The position numbers and the translations under genes are program-made. Source: Dermanyssus gallinae (lineage: Eukaryota; Arthropoda; Arachnida; Mesostigmata; Dermanyssidae). From it: a stretch of 64,000 nucleotides of DNA. The stretch covers positions 490,501 through 554,500 of the forward strand of contig QVRM01002770.1 of the NCBI GenBank assembly GCA_003439945.1. Reading direction: 5' to 3'. Under the pieces are notes generated by a model. The model saw only the letters and a program-made list of their open reading frames with translations, had not been told where the DNA came from and did no database searches. How positions within the stretch are numbered: position 1 is the stretch's first letter; every line of letters begins with the position of its first letter. Shown one piece after another: positions 1-10,675 of this stretch.

Positions 1-535
1 CCTGTGCCACACTCAGTCGCTCCGCCCAACCCTTACTGCAGGCAGTCCAGAATTCCGATCCGTACGTAAGGTGACTCAAGAAAAAGGCGTTGTAGAGCAG
101 CTTGCATGAAGACGCTCCAATTTGGTTCTTGATGTATCTTGATGAGTTTGTGATGACAGCAAGTCGACAGATAAGGGTCTCTACATGCGCGTTGCCAGAG
201 AGTTTTGCATCTACTGTTACACCCAGGACCTTGACACAGTCGCTGGGTTGCATCAGGTGGCCATTTATGATTACAGGTGGCGTTCGAGGAATGGCGTTAC
301 CCTGTCCGATGACCACCACTTGAGTTTTCTTTGCATTGATAGCAATACGGTTTGCTGCACACCAAGCGTTGAGGGCAGTGACATCCTGCATCATCACCCG
401 GTGTACCTCCTCACCAGACTGCCCAACATATTTAAAAGTGCTGTCGTCAGCATAAATGATAGCGGCTCCTCGTGCGATATTTTCCATATCATTTATAAAG
501 CTGAGGAAGGCTAGTGGGCCAATGCACGAGCCCTG
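1..535 (-). pseudogene. LINE reverse transcriptase fragment (Jockey/CR1-like)
   Basis: Read on the minus strand from about 533 downwards, the sequence encodes the core of a non-LTR reverse transcriptase. It starts with the motif QGSCIGPLAFLSFINDME, followed by an intact catalytic motif YADDSTFKYVGQ and a downstream thumb-like segment containing KVLGVTVDAKL. The frame is open over most of the stretch and runs off the left edge of the window. The enzyme would copy element RNA at the genomic target. Only the palm and thumb part is present, and similarity stops near 535, where a BEL/Pao element begins. Clade assignment within the Jockey/CR1 group is tentative. Confidence 0.75.
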
Positions 536-550
536 CCTATACCAACATAT

Positions 551-568
551 TGGCGCCCAACGTGGGGC
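551..568 (+). promoter_or_regulatory. Retrotransposon primer-binding site (tRNA-Lys type)
   Basis: The 18 bases TGGCGCCCAACGTGGGGC match the standard primer-binding site complementary to the 3' end of tRNA-Lys. It lies about 255 bp upstream of the gag frame, as expected for an LTR element. The sequence before it is not an LTR but a LINE fragment that ends about 15 bp upstream. Confidence 0.85.
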
Positions 569-823
569 ACGACGTGTAGCAAAAGCCCGGACGTAGAAGT
601 GATCGTAACGACAGCCAGGATGGCTGAGACAGGCCGTACTGTGATGACGCTTCGGCGTTCAGTGCGTGCGGGGGTGTCAAAGTTGGACACCACCGTAAAG
701 TCGTTTTTTGCTGAGGGCCAGGAGTCTCCGCCGTGCACGCAGTGGAACCTGGGCCGTGTTGACGGCTGGTTGGTAAGAGCGGAGGGGCTCTAGCAACAGT
801 TAAATGAATTAGACGAACGTTTT

Positions 824-2113
824 GTGGTCGAAATGGCTAGCACGCTCAACAATGAACAAATAGATATAGAAACAGGTAGAACTGCCGACTACATAGATAC
901 GTTGTGTAAAATCCGAGGAAGGCTTATGAGCTACAAACAATGTAGCAAATTAGGCGCCGCCAGGCCGTCGGGCGACCCGGAGCAGCCTGCTCAGGGGGCA
1001 GCAGGGCCCGAGGGCCCGGTTTTGAGTCGACTAATCTCGGTACAAAAAGCCAACGCAATGGGCGGGGTGGCACTCCCCATGGCCAAGTTAAGAAAGTTCA
1101 ACGGTGATCTCCAGCTCTTCTTGTCATTCATCGACAAATTCAGAGTCCTCGTCCACGAGAGAGAAGGCATTTCAGATCTACAGCGGCACAAGAGTCTTCG
1201 CGACGTGCTTGAAGGAGACGCTGCAAGGTCAGTGGCGGGCATACCGTTGACCGAAGACGGCTACCGCCGGACCCTGAGCCACCTGCTTCAGCGGTTCGGG
1301 GCGGCACGTTTTATATTGTGTGATATTTATACGCAATTGTTAGAAGTGTCTAGGGTGACGCGCGACTCTGACGACCAGGGTCTGCGCCAATTGTTAGATA
1401 GCATCGATCGAGCAGTGATATCGTTGCAAATTTTGAAGGGTGATCATTTAAATTATGGAGCAATATTATATGCTGTGACAATGAGGGCTTCACCACCGGG
1501 TTTAAGAGCAGAATTTTTGAAGAAACAAGAGATTGATAATTGTGAGCCAATAGAAGACTCTACCTTACCTAGGTTGGCTGTACAGGGTAACAATAGTTTA
1601 GAGGCTGATGTGGGGGCATTGTTTCAGGGCATACACACCTTTTTGACGGGAATGGTTACGTCTCGAGAGAAAAACAAGGTATATTCGAAAGTGCAAGCTC
1701 ATGGTCCGGCGACGCGGACGGGCACTGCGTTTAGAAGGTCGTTCGGCGAGTCATCTCGGAGCGAGCCTGCTCAAGTCTACCACGCACACGTTGGATCGAA
1801 ACAGGGTAACGCGAATTGTTTAATTTGCGGGGGTGTACACAAGTCTAGTGCATGCCGGGCGGACATGCCCATAGAGTTGCGTAGGCAGAAGGTATTAGAC
1901 GCTCGAGTTTGTAGGAAGTGCTTGGAACCCAGCCACTGGGCGCGGGCTTGCATCAAGCATATTGTATGTAAATTATGTAGGGGCCCCCACTCACAACTGT
2001 TATGTACAAACACCAGAGCAACAGTTAACGTGGCGGCAGTGGACGGGGGGGACGTCCACTGTTGCCAACAGGGCACGTACATGTACAGACGGGAGCGGGG
2101 GAGCATGCAGTGA
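824..2113 (+). CDS. gag: BEL/Pao gag-like protein with zinc knuckles
   Basis: This 429-residue frame has the architecture of BEL/Pao gag. An N-terminal region leads to a capsid-like segment (about residues 85-150, LPMAKLRKFNGDLQLFLSF), which resembles the DUF1759 signature in which a loop is followed by an aromatic-rich helix. The C-terminal third carries Cys-rich knuckles: CLICGGVHKSSAC, CRKCLEPSHWARAC and CKLCRGPHSQLLC. Gag packages element RNA into virus-like particles. The frame overlaps the downstream protease frame, and a run of seven G at 2045-2051 sits where the frames change. BEL/Pao elements usually have one gag-pol frame, so this is probably an indel. The start codon is uncertain; an in-frame ATG also occurs at 833. 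Confidence 0.75.
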   Translation: MVEMASTLNNEQIDIETGRTADYIDTLCKIRGRLMSYKQCSKLGAARPSGDPEQPAQGAAGPEGPVLSRLISVQKANAMGGVALPMAKLRKFNGDLQLFLSFIDKFRVLVHEREGISDLQRHKSLRDVLEGDAARSVAGIPLTEDGYRRTLSHLLQRFGAARFILCDIYTQLLEVSRVTRDSDDQGLRQLLDSIDRAVISLQILKGDHLNYGAILYAVTMRASPPGLRAEFLKKQEIDNCEPIEDSTLPRLAVQGNNSLEADVGALFQGIHTFLTGMVTSREKNKVYSKVQAHGPATRTGTAFRRSFGESSRSEPAQVYHAHVGSKQGNANCLICGGVHKSSACRADMPIELRRQKVLDARVCRKCLEPSHWARACIKHIVCKLCRGPHSQLLCTNTRATVNVAAVDGGDVHCCQQGTYMYRRERGSMQ

Positions 2114-3477
2114 CTAGGTATCTCCTAGATAGTGGCTTACAGCGCACGTTTGTAACCAGCCGGCTGGAGGCCCCCCTCCAGGCCAGCCCTGTAGGACATG
2201 CATTCACGTATGTCCATGTCTTCGGCGGCTCCCGGCCCCAGCAGGCGAAGAAGCTTCTTATCGTTCGTCTCGAGTTGCTGACGCAGTCCGGCGAGCCAAT
2301 GTTCATCGACGCGCGTGTTGTCGAAGAAATTGCGTCGGCCACCCTCCCGACACCGTCAAGAAGATTGCGCGACAGAGTCGGAGCCGGACTGGCCGAGCGG
2401 ATCGGCGGGCCGGCCGCAGTAGAATTATTGCTCGGCGCCGGCGACACGTTTAGAGTCATCCGCGGAGAGCCACGTTGTTTGGACAAGTGTACCATCGGCA
2501 TGGACACTCGGTTCGGGTGGGTCCTCGTAACCGACGGGGCAGGCCTCGACGGCGTGAACCAGGTTCTCGCGGTGACGACGACGACGACACAGGAGTTAGA
2601 AAATTTTTGGTCATTAGAATCAATTGGTATCCGGCCGTCGGAGTTGGAACCACGCAACAAAGAAGAAGTATCGAAGAATCTTCTCGACAGCATCAAACGA
2701 GGCAAAGATGGAAGATACCAAGTAGCTTTGAAGTTGAAGCCGAACGTCGTCATGATCGACAAGAATGAAGCTCTCGCAGCGAAGCAGTTGCGGTCGCTGG
2801 CGAAGAGGCTGCGGCAAGATCCGGCATTAGCAGAAGACTATGTCCGAGAAGTAAGAGCGTTCATTGACGGCGGATTCGCAGAACCTCTGCCCTCCGGTAA
2901 GTCTGCTTTATATATTATGCCACATTTTCCGGTAGTTCAGCCCAGCAAGGTGTCATATAAAGTACGGCCGGTCTTCAACGCGTCAGCAGCGGGCAGGGGA
3001 GGTTTGTCGCTCAACGATTGCATTGCTGGCGATGCTCACAAGGTTTAGGAGGCACCAGGTGGCTTGGGTGGCCGACATAAGTCGGGCCTATTTGATGGTG
3101 CGAGTTCGGCCGGAGGATCGCAATTTATTGTGTTTCCTATGGTTCCAGGATAAGCGCAACCTTGTTGGCCAAGTATTGTTACGGATGACGTCGACTGCGT
3201 TCGGGGTCAAGGACAGTCAGCACAACACCATCGCGGTCATTCGGGCCCACGCTGAGCAGTACGGCGGGAGCGAGCCCGAGGCCAGCGCGGCCATCTATAA
3301 GGACTTATATATGGACGGCATGCTGACTGGCAGCCGAACGGTTGAGGAAGCCGAACAACTTTGGCGCGCGGTGGTCAAGATTCTCGGCGACGCAGGCATG
3401 ATATTGAGAAGTTCCAGTCCAACAGCCAGGAGTTGCGCCAAGCGTTTGGCGACGGGGGAGGGGGCGGTGCGCTGCTG
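2044..3477 (+). pseudogene. pol: BEL/Pao pol fragment: protease and partial reverse transcriptase
   Basis: From about 2062 the frame encodes an aspartic protease start (LLPTGHVHV, then LLDSG with the catalytic D-S-G, DUF1758-like). The BEL linker FWSLESIGI follows, then the RT entry motifs (MPHFPVV, VRPVFNASA, LSLNDC). The frame breaks near 3030 and continues in another frame with the fingers motif ADISRAYLMV. A further shift near 3395 moves the sequence SNSQELRQAF into a third frame. The active-site motif, normally YVDD in this group, reads YMDG here (3307-3318), so one metal-binding aspartate is lost. The copy is therefore non-functional. It is cut off by an opposite-strand LINE near 3478. 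Confidence 0.75.
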
Positions 3478-5335
3478 TCGAACGCTTTGCGGAGGTCGAC
3501 TGAGGCAAGTCTGAGCTTACGTCCTGCAGACTTGGCACCGTTAAGGATACCATCCAGAACCGCAAGATTCTCGAAGGTAACATTATAGGGGAGAAACGCT
3601 CGCTGGATTGGAAGAAGTTTAATAGAGTTCTGGAGGCGTCTTGAGAGGATTTTGTTAAGCGTTCGTTGTAAGTATGAACTAATAGATAGGGCTCGCAGAT
3701 CGCTTGGGGATGTGGCATTGTTAATTTTAGGGATGAACGCTAAGCGAGCAGTTTCATGGGCTGAGGCAATATCGCTAATTAATAGTATGTAAAGAATATA
3801 ACAGACTACTTCTAACGGGAGTTTACGGAGGGACAAAAGACAAATCCCGTACAAGCCTAGTACTTTAGAACTTCCGCGGTGAGCTACGTGGGTTTCCTTT
3901 AGGTAGATTGGGAGAGAAACCTCGAAGAGATCAGAGTTGGGAGTGTATACGGGGCAAGGGAGTAGTGCAGGGGGTGGCTGTGTCATCGAGTCGGCCCAGT
4001 GTTCTACAACTTCGGTGGCCTTTATGTTGTGTATGGTGTGTTTGCCGTCCAGCACCTCATAAGCGCATTTGGATCGGTTTTGGCTAAAAAGTTTTTGAGT
4101 GGTTGCGTAGTCTTGACGTCGCTGGTGTCTTTTAGATACTCGCGCTTCAGTGGAAGGAGTTTCTCTAAAGGCACGACGTCACACAGTGTGTAAAATGTTT
4201 GTTCAGAATGTCGTTTAAGACGATAGTGTGGTCCTCACCTGAGCAAATTATATTTGACAGATCAGTAAGGTCTGTTGAAATTATGTTGCGTTTGGGAATT
4301 GTGTTTGTGAGGGCTTGTATTTTGGATATAATAATATCTTTTTTGGATGGATTACAGGGGCCATCTGATGCAGAGTATCGAAGCCGACTAGGTCCTCACT
4401 AGGAAGCTCATTCCGTCAGGGTTGGAATCCAGGTGAGACCTCTTTTTACGGAGGTTCTCTACCAGATCCTTATGCGCCTGAGAATTACGTTGGCTTCTAA
4501 TCGCCCCAGGTGTGCGTAAGTTAAAATTAGTAGCTAAAAGGTGGTAAATTTCTCTAGAAGTGTTGTTATTATTATCTTATGTAATCTCTGTTTCTAATGT
4601 TGCTAAAAATTCACGGTCTTGTGGGTTCCATCTGGCCTTTTTAGAGGGGGGGGGGGCTAAAATATTCTTATTATATTCGTCCGGATGGGCTCGACGACGG
4701 TGTAAGTTCAGACCTGATTTAGAATTAAAAGCCTTTAAGCAAGTACTAGATGGCCATTTACAATTTGGCTGAGAGACGCGTGAAGTACTAGGGGAGTTAA
4801 AACTATTATTAGAAGTAGCAGTGTCGTTTTGTGAGGAACCTAAAATTAAATTATTAGTCTGTGATTGGTTAGGAGTTGGGGAGGTGGCAGTTTGTGCAAT
4901 TCATTTGTGAAAGCACCTCTAACAGGCATATAGGAGCTGCAGTGGCACGAGAGGTACTGGTTAGAAAGGTGAACCTGGAGCGCCTCAGGAGATACAGATT
5001 TGCAACAGAACGGACTGAATACGCCCGTGCCTCTAGAGGAATCGTTTCGCAGGTAGAGGAACGCAGTATTATGGCTATATGGCCAAACCTTGAGAGGTCT
5101 TCGGCCAATTGATTCGAAGAACACTCACCACTTCTCCTGTCGGCTCGTAGTACTATTAAAGGAGAGCCGGGCTGGCAGAGAGTGAAGCTTAAGGGGGGAG
5201 GTGCGTTTAGTGAGTATGATCTCGGCGGAATAATGTCCAACCGTCGAGAGTGAGTCCCACACTGCATAGGGTCTGAGTTTCCATCTACTTGCCCTATGCG
5301 TTAGTGCCTAAAGCATTTAATTCCTCCTCCTCCAA
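3478..5335 (-). mobile_element. R2/R4-like RLE retrotransposon, 5' half (zinc fingers, Myb, RT start)
   Basis: On the minus strand the element starts at the (TA)n array near 5336. It encodes C2H2-like finger traces (4850-5030) and a clearer finger with CLKAFNSKSGLNLHRRRAH (about 4700-4780). A Myb-like stretch RWNPQDREFLATLE comes next, then a linker (TQPLKNFLAKTDPNAL) and the RT N-terminal part (3480-4055: [43 protein letters not shown]). Zinc finger(s), Myb and then RT is the N-terminal order of R2-type LINEs. Stops and frameshifts are frequent between 4060 and 4900, including a long G run near 4646-4656. The RT is cut at its first catalytic motif, where BEL sequence begins. Two other copies at 9996 and 11695 supply the rest of the element. 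Confidence 0.75.
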
Positions 5336-5348
5336 AAAATATATATAT

Positions 5349-5380
<32 letters not shown>

Positions 5381-5398
5381 TATATATATATGTACATA

Positions 5399-5482
<84 letters not shown>
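5336..5482. repeat. (TA)n microsatellite, about 145 bp
   Basis: The tract is almost pure TA with a T-rich interruption near 5371-5385. The open frames here are Ile-Tyr repeats without coding meaning. The 5' end of the R2/R4-like element lies on its left, and a CAGGGT element end follows on the right. Confidence 0.95.
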
Positions 5483-5721
5483 CAGGGTCATTCATATTGT
5501 TGTGCACGCATTTCGAGGTTTGATAGAACTCGGCAAGAAAATAAGTTTTCCCTATGGAGGCAAGACGTGGAAACGTCTTGTTTAGGAGAGAGAGTGAAGT
5601 TTATAAAAGTAGTTTTTCTGCCTTTTTTTTCCTACATAGTTGTGCGAAATCTCTGTTTGCGGGAGAACCAGTCAACGCATGAAGGAACCGATTACACCGG
5701 CGTGTTCGGAGGAAAATTCTG

Positions 5722-5722
<1 letters not shown>
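5483..5722 (+). mobile_element. Terminal fragment of a CAGGGT-ended DNA transposon
   Basis: The fragment begins CAGGGTCATTC directly after a TA dinucleotide. For about 240 bp it matches the left end of the fold-back elements at 6340 and 39105 (shared landmarks CGAGGTTTGATAGA and GGGAGAACCAGTCAACGCATGA). It then ends in another (TA)n array. It carries no transposase and no second terminus, so it is a solo terminal repeat or a truncated relative. Confidence 0.7.

Positions 5723-5788
<66 letters not shown>
5723..5788. repeat. (TA)n microsatellite
   Basis: This is a pure TA tract between the CAGGGT fragment and the RLE LINE fragment. Confidence 0.95.
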
Positions 5789-5792
<4 letters not shown>

Positions 5793-6283
5793 GAGCCGTC
5801 TGGCTTAGTCAGAGACGATGGAAGGAGACCTGATGGAATGACCCTGACTGAATGCTGGTGTGGGACGCGACCGTAACCGACTCTTTAGCCCCCTCAATGG
5901 TCGGTACGGGCGCAGCCCGCCCTGGACACGCGGTAGCCCTAGCGGAAGCAGCCAAGCGCAGAAAATATTCAAGCATCAGTTACCCACACTTGTTCTCACC
6001 GCTTGCATTCGAGACATTGGGGGGGCCTGGGTCGCTCACGACGAAACTGCTCAAGGATGTCGGGAAAAGATTGGCGTTTGCTACAGGTGACAAGAGGGCG
6101 GGCGAGTATTTACTGCAACGTCTGTCATTAGATGTTCAGAGGGGGAATGCCGCTTCGGTGAGAGGTACCATGGCTAGGTGGACCAGCCCAGGCCTGGACC
6201 TAGTGCCTTGAGTTATGCCCCAGCGGGCTGTGCACACGTTCTTACATCACAAATGTATATTTTGCTACACTTAAATAAATGAT
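5789..6283 (+). pseudogene. 5'-truncated RLE LINE: endonuclease C-terminus
   Basis: The fragment sits between two (TA)n arrays. It encodes [14 protein letters not shown], shifts frame near 5850, and continues with LVWDATVTDSLAPS, FSPLAFETLGGPG and RLSLDVQRGNAASVRGTM up to the stop near 6211. The RPDG...WDAT pattern is typical of the PD-(D/E)XK-type endonuclease-like C-terminus of a widespread invertebrate RLE LINE lineage. Related copies here lie at 18983, 41308 and 51676. A short 3' UTR ends in AATAAATGATGATATATA, merging into (TA)n. The reverse transcriptase is missing, as expected from incomplete target-primed reverse transcription. Confidence 0.7.
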
Positions 6284-6284
6284 G

Positions 6285-6339
<55 letters not shown>
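6284..6339. repeat. (TA)n microsatellite, target of the fold-back element
   Basis: The TA tract has one TG interruption. Its last TA (6338-6339) directly precedes the CAGGGTG end of the next element. Confidence 0.95.
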
Positions 6340-6342
<3 letters not shown>

Positions 6343-8317
6343 GGTGTTACGTAAAAAGTTGTACTTCTTTCGAGGTTTGATAGAGCTCGGCAAGAAAATA
6401 ATTTTTCCCAATGGGCGGAAGCCAAGAAAACGTTTTGTTTAGGAGTGAGGATGAAATTTAGAAAAGTCGTTATTCTGCCTTATTTTCTCCTACATAGTTG
6501 TACAAAATCTACGTTTGCGGGAGAACCAGTCAACGCATGAAGCAACCGATCATACCAGTGTGTTCGGCGGAAAATTTATGCATAACCTAAATGACACCTA
6601 ACGCAAGCTAGCAAAAAGCAAATAGGTGGAATAAAAAAATCATAAAAAGTCGATTTGTTGTTATAACTTACGTTGAAGCTTTCACGTGCAAAATCTAAAA
6701 ATTTTGCCATTGCGCACAAATGACGAACACTCTCTGACGATAGCAAATTTAATGCCCGTCATTTTCGTACCAAAGTGATGGTGCTGCGTTACGTAGTTGC
6801 TGAGAAACTAGGCTTTTTCGACAGCCATATCAAAAGCAAAGGCATGCATACTTCCTAGCATCTTGAGCTGCTTTACCACAGAAACCACTTGCGCACGTCC
6901 AGAAACACACCAGCATTTATTTATTATAAGAAGTGCTCGAAGTTCCGTCCGCCTACCACTAAACACGTTCTGTAGCGATTGCACAGGCTCCCTTGCACTC
7001 GCGTAAATATGTTAGGCATTGCCCTAACGGCGTCAGCAGCGTTGAATATACGGTCAACCAGATCTTCACGCGATTCAACGGGGGTTTCGTAGACAACACT
7101 CTTTAGGTAGCCCCACAAAAAAAAGTCGAGGCTTGTTAAATCGGGGGAGCGAGGTGGCCAAGCTATAGACCTTTTCTTTCTTATGGTGTTTTGGCGTCTC
7201 GAATGACGAATTCCGAATCAAAGCCCGCGCAAATTTCCGATAGAAGCTTGTGCAAACGGCGAATAATTTCGAAACAAAGCCGGCTGCTCAGCGTAAACAA
7301 ATGCTGGTGTGTTTGTTTCCGCCAGATTAGATGCAGCTGCGTATCGCGCGTTTTTGATTCATACGTTACCCAGTTGTTAGAAGGCATCCTGGAAAGCTTT
7401 CGTCTGAAAATGCCGCCACACAACTCTGCTACGGTTCGAGAATACCTAAACGAAGCATTCAAGAATCGGTGGATCGGCCGAGGCGGGTCTATAGCTTGGC
7501 CACCTCGCTCCCCCGATTTAACAAGCCTCGACTTTTTTTTGTGGGGCTACCTAAAGAGTGTTGTCTACGAAACCCCCGTTGAATCGCGTGAAGATCTGGT
7601 TGACCGTATATTCAACGCTGCTGACGCCGTTAGGGCAATGCCTAACATATTTACACGAGTGCAAGAGAGCCTGTGCAATCGCTACAGAACGTGTTTAGTG
7701 GTAGGCGGACGGAACTTCGAGCACTTCTTATAATAAATAAATGCTGGTGTGTTTCTGGACGTGCGCAAGTGGTTTCTGTGGTAAAGCAGGTCAAGATGCT
7801 AGGAAGTATGCATGCCTTTGCTTTTGATATGGCTGTCGAAAAAGCCTAGTTTCTCAGCAACTACGTAACGCAGCACCATAACTTTGGTACGAAAATGACG
7901 GGCATTAAATTTGCTATCGTCGGAGAGTGTTCGTCATTTGTGCGCAATGGCAAAATTTTTAGATTTTGCACGTGAAAGCTTCAACGTAAGTTATATCAAC
8001 AAATAGACTTTTTATGATTCTTTTTATTCCACCTATTTGCTTTTTGCTAGCTTGCGTTAGGTGTCATTTAGGTTATGCAAAATTTTCCGCCGAACACACT
8101 GGTATGATCGGTTGCTTCATGCGTTGACTGGTTCTCCCGCAAACGTAGATTTTGTACAACTATGTAGGAGAAAATAAGGCAGAATAACGACTTTTCTAAA
8201 TTTCATCCTCACTCCTAAACAAAACGTTTTCTTGGCTTCCGCCCATTGGGAAAAATTATTTTCTTGCCGAGCTCTATCAAACCTCGAAAGAAGTACAACT
8301 TTTTACGTAACACCCTG
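6340..8317. mobile_element. Fold-back Tc1/mariner-superfamily element, copy A
   Basis: The element is 1978 bp long. It begins CAGGGTGTTACG and ends CGTAACACCCTG, with TA on both sides (6338-6339 and 8318-8319). The two arms, 6340-7170 and 7487-8317, are each 831 bp and near-identical inverted copies, separated by a 316-bp loop. Both arms carry the C-terminal part of a DDE transposase, so the whole element can fold into a long hairpin. It has no complete transposase and must be non-autonomous. The TA flanks and the encoded motifs place it in the IS630-Tc1-mariner superfamily. Confidence 0.85.
7191..7733 (+). pseudogene. Truncated transposase in fold-back element A
   Basis: The open frame runs from the loop into the right arm. 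Its C-terminal part (NSATVREYLNEAF, RWIGRGG, WPPRSPDLTSLDFFLWGYLK, GGRNFEHFL) matches the end of a mariner-type DDE transposase. The segment carrying the second catalytic aspartate, HDGAPPH in copy B, is missing here, and the N-terminal half is absent. The loop sequence upstream may not be true coding sequence. The left arm encodes the same C-terminus on the minus strand (6924-7170). Confidence 0.7.
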
Positions 8318-8329
8318 TATATGTATATA

Positions 8330-9893
8330 CAGTCACTAAAACAAAATATAGAGCCACCCATGTTTGCCACATTTCACGCATTTATTATAACCGATTGCGT
8401 AAAGATCATAATGATACATGCTCACAGAGTAACAGCGGATACTTTTATCGACATTTGGAGTATCGGGTTACCATAAAACACGAGATTTCGACATTTGGCA
8501 CAGCTACGCTGCGAAAAAATTATAAAGTTGAATTGAGTGGAATAACAACGTTTGGGCTCATTTTACGGCTCGACGGAAACGAAAGCAGACCTCCTACCAG
8601 AAATTTTTCTGCGCTGAAACGATGGGTTTGGGTCGGCGTCTCACGAGTGACGAAAAGACCCAAATCAAGGCTGATAAGGATGTCGGCCTCTCTAATCGGG
8701 AAATTTCCCGTCGATTGGGGCGTTCTCGCCAAGTAGGGAACAACTTCGTGAATTTGGGTGAAAAATACGGCGTAAAAAAGAGTCCGGGGCGTCCAATTGC
8801 CATTTCGGAACGAAACAAGCGCGCAATTTTGAAGATAGCCTCGAACTCTGCGCTCTCGGCAAAGGCAATTGCGGCGGCGGCCGGTGTGCAAACGAACGTG
8901 CGAAATGTGCAAAACCTCCTCAGGAAGACACTTTGGCTCACGAGAAAAAAACTTAAGAGAAAACCGCGATTGACCGCTGAGCATCAGAAAGCTCGTCTCG
9001 ACTTTGCCCAGGTTACGATGTCATGTACCACTGAATGGCACCGAGTGCTCTTTTCGAATGAAAAAAGTTCAATTGTGATGGACCGGATGGATTTAACTAT
9101 TATTTCTACGATGTGCGCAAGGAAGAACGATTTTTGTCAAAACGGTACTTAGGTGGCGGTTCGGTGATGATCTGGGCCGCTGTCGGGTATTATACAAGGT
9201 CGCCGATTGTGTTTTTAGACGGTTGTGTTAATTCGACGCGCTATAGGGATCTACTAGAAAAGCAATCCGCACATTTTGAACTGATGGGAGGACCCGACTT
9301 TGTTATTCAACACGATATAGCCCCGATTCACACTGCTAAGTTGATCGAAAGCTGGTTCGAACAACGCCACATTGAGGTCCTACGCTGGCCTGCAGTCTCA
9401 CCTGATCTTAATATTATCGAGAATGTATGGGGCTGGCTCGCCCGAAAGGTTTACACCGACGAAAAACAATTTTCGAACCAGGTAGAACTAAAAAAAGTAA
9501 TTGTGAAGGCTTGGGACGAGCTCTCGCAGGACGTCATCCAAAATTTGTTCAACACTATACCAAACCGCATTTTTGAAGTTATCCGACGTAATGGGAAGTT
9601 CACTAAATATTAAGTATAGTTGTTAGGTGCCGTGAAATGAGCCCAAACGTTGTTATTCCACTCAATTCACTCGCTAAGACATGCATCTTGGTGGTGACTT
9701 TATAATTTTTTCGCAGCGTAGCTGTGCCAAATGTCGAAATCTTGTGTTTTAAGGTAACCCGATAGCCCAAATGTCGATAAAAGTATCCGCTGTTACTCTG
9801 TGAGCATGTATCATTATGATCTTTTCAAAATCGGTTATAATAAATGCGTAAAATGTGGCAAACATGGGTGGCCCTATATTTTTTCAGTGACTG
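8330..9893 (+). mobile_element. Complete Tc1-like transposon with long terminal inverted repeats
   Basis: The element is 1564 bp, from CAGTCACTAAAAC to its imperfect inverse ending CAGTGACTG. It is bounded by TA at 8328-8329 and 9894-9895, the usual target duplication of Tc1 elements. The terminal inverted repeats are about 195-200 bp, followed by an inner inverted segment (GGAATAACAACGTTTGGGCTC). The central gene is a Tc1-type transposase with defects. The element lies 12 bp from fold-back element A. Its right half was later copied by a tandem duplication. Confidence 0.85.
8622..9613 (+). pseudogene. Tc1-family (DD34E) transposase, frameshifted
   Basis: The N-terminus has paired helix-turn-helix regions (LTSDEKTQIKADKDVGLSNREISRRLGRS, quoted only to mark the type as residues 7-35) and a GRP linker typical of Tc1. 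A base loss in an A run near 9061-9066 shifts the frame. The second part, from 9113, contains GGGSVMIWAAV, HDIAPIH and SPDLNIIENVWGWL. The catalytic D of HDIAP and the E of IENVWG are separated by 34 residues, giving DD34E. The first catalytic motif reads FSNEK instead of the usual FSDE, so the first aspartate is replaced. The enzyme is dead on both counts. Confidence 0.85.
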
Positions 9894-9895
9894 TA

Positions 9896-9897
9896 TT

Positions 9898-9977
<80 letters not shown>

Positions 9978-9995
9978 CATACATACATACATATA
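9896..9995. repeat. (TA)n with short (TACA)n tail
   Basis: The array starts at the end of the Tc1-like element and ends ACATACATACATATATAGG, where LINE sequence begins. Confidence 0.9.
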
Positions 9996-10675
9996 TAGGC
10001 AAGCACACCATACACAACATGCAGGCCACCGAAGTTGTAGAACACTGGGCCAACACGATGACACAACCACCCCCTGAACCACTCTCTTGCCCGTATACAC
10101 TCCCAACTCTGATCTCTTTGAGGTTTCCCTCCCTATCTCCCTAAAGGAAACCCATGTAGCTCTCCGCGGACCTTTTAAAGCACTAGGCTTGGACGGGATT
10201 TGTCTTTCGTCCCTCCGTAAACTCCCGTTAAAAGTAGTTTGCTGTATTCTTAACATACTATTAATAAGCGACATTGCCTCAGCCCACGAAACTGCTCGCT
10301 TAGCGTTCATCCCTAAAATTAACAATGCCACATCCCCAAGCTATCTGCGACCCCTATCTATTTGTTCATACTTACAACGAACGCCTAACAAAATTCTCTC
10401 TAGACGCCTCCATAACTCTATTAGGCTTCTCCCAATCCAGCGAGCGTTTCTCCCCTATAATAGTACCTTCGAGAATCTTGCAGTTCTGGATGGTATCCTT
10501 AACGATGCCAAGTCTGCAGGACGTGAGCTCAGACTCGCCTCAATCGACCTCCGTAAGGCGTTCGACATGGTGAGTCATGACTCCGCCCTGTGCTCACTCC
10601 GCACTCGCGGATACCCGGAGGTATTCATTAATTGTATCGAACGCTTGTACCTCTCATCTAAAACTCATAGAATTT
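9996..10675 (+). pseudogene. R2/R4-like LINE RT fragment (duplication copy 1)
   Basis: The fragment begins inside the RT frame at [17 protein letters not shown], immediately after (TA)n. It continues through [48 protein letters not shown] and IERLYLSSKTHRIW. It then stops abruptly at the duplication junction, where Tc1-like sequence begins. The start point is identical to that of the copy at 11695, because both derive from one 5'-truncated insertion that was later duplicated. Confidence 0.8.

Larger units (their letters stand above)
536..3477 (+). mobile_element. BEL/Pao LTR retrotransposon remnant, LTRs absent
   Basis: The segment holds a tRNA-Lys-type primer-binding site, a gag-like frame with zinc knuckles, an aspartic-protease-like motif and the first part of a BEL-type reverse transcriptase, in the normal order. 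No 5' LTR precedes the primer site, because LINE sequence abuts it. RNase H, integrase and the 3' LTR are missing, because an R2/R4-like LINE on the other strand begins near 3478. At least three frame breaks and a changed RT catalytic residue show that this copy is dead. Confidence 0.8.

Noticed and set aside
4560..4772. Plus-strand frame within 4560-4772
   Set aside because: It is the shadow of the zinc-finger/Myb region of the minus-strand R2/R4-like element.
5390..5833. Open frames of Ile-Tyr repeats over (TA)n arrays (also at 5640, 9844, 11465, 29381 and others)
   Set aside because: They are translations of TA microsatellites on both strands and carry no coding signal.
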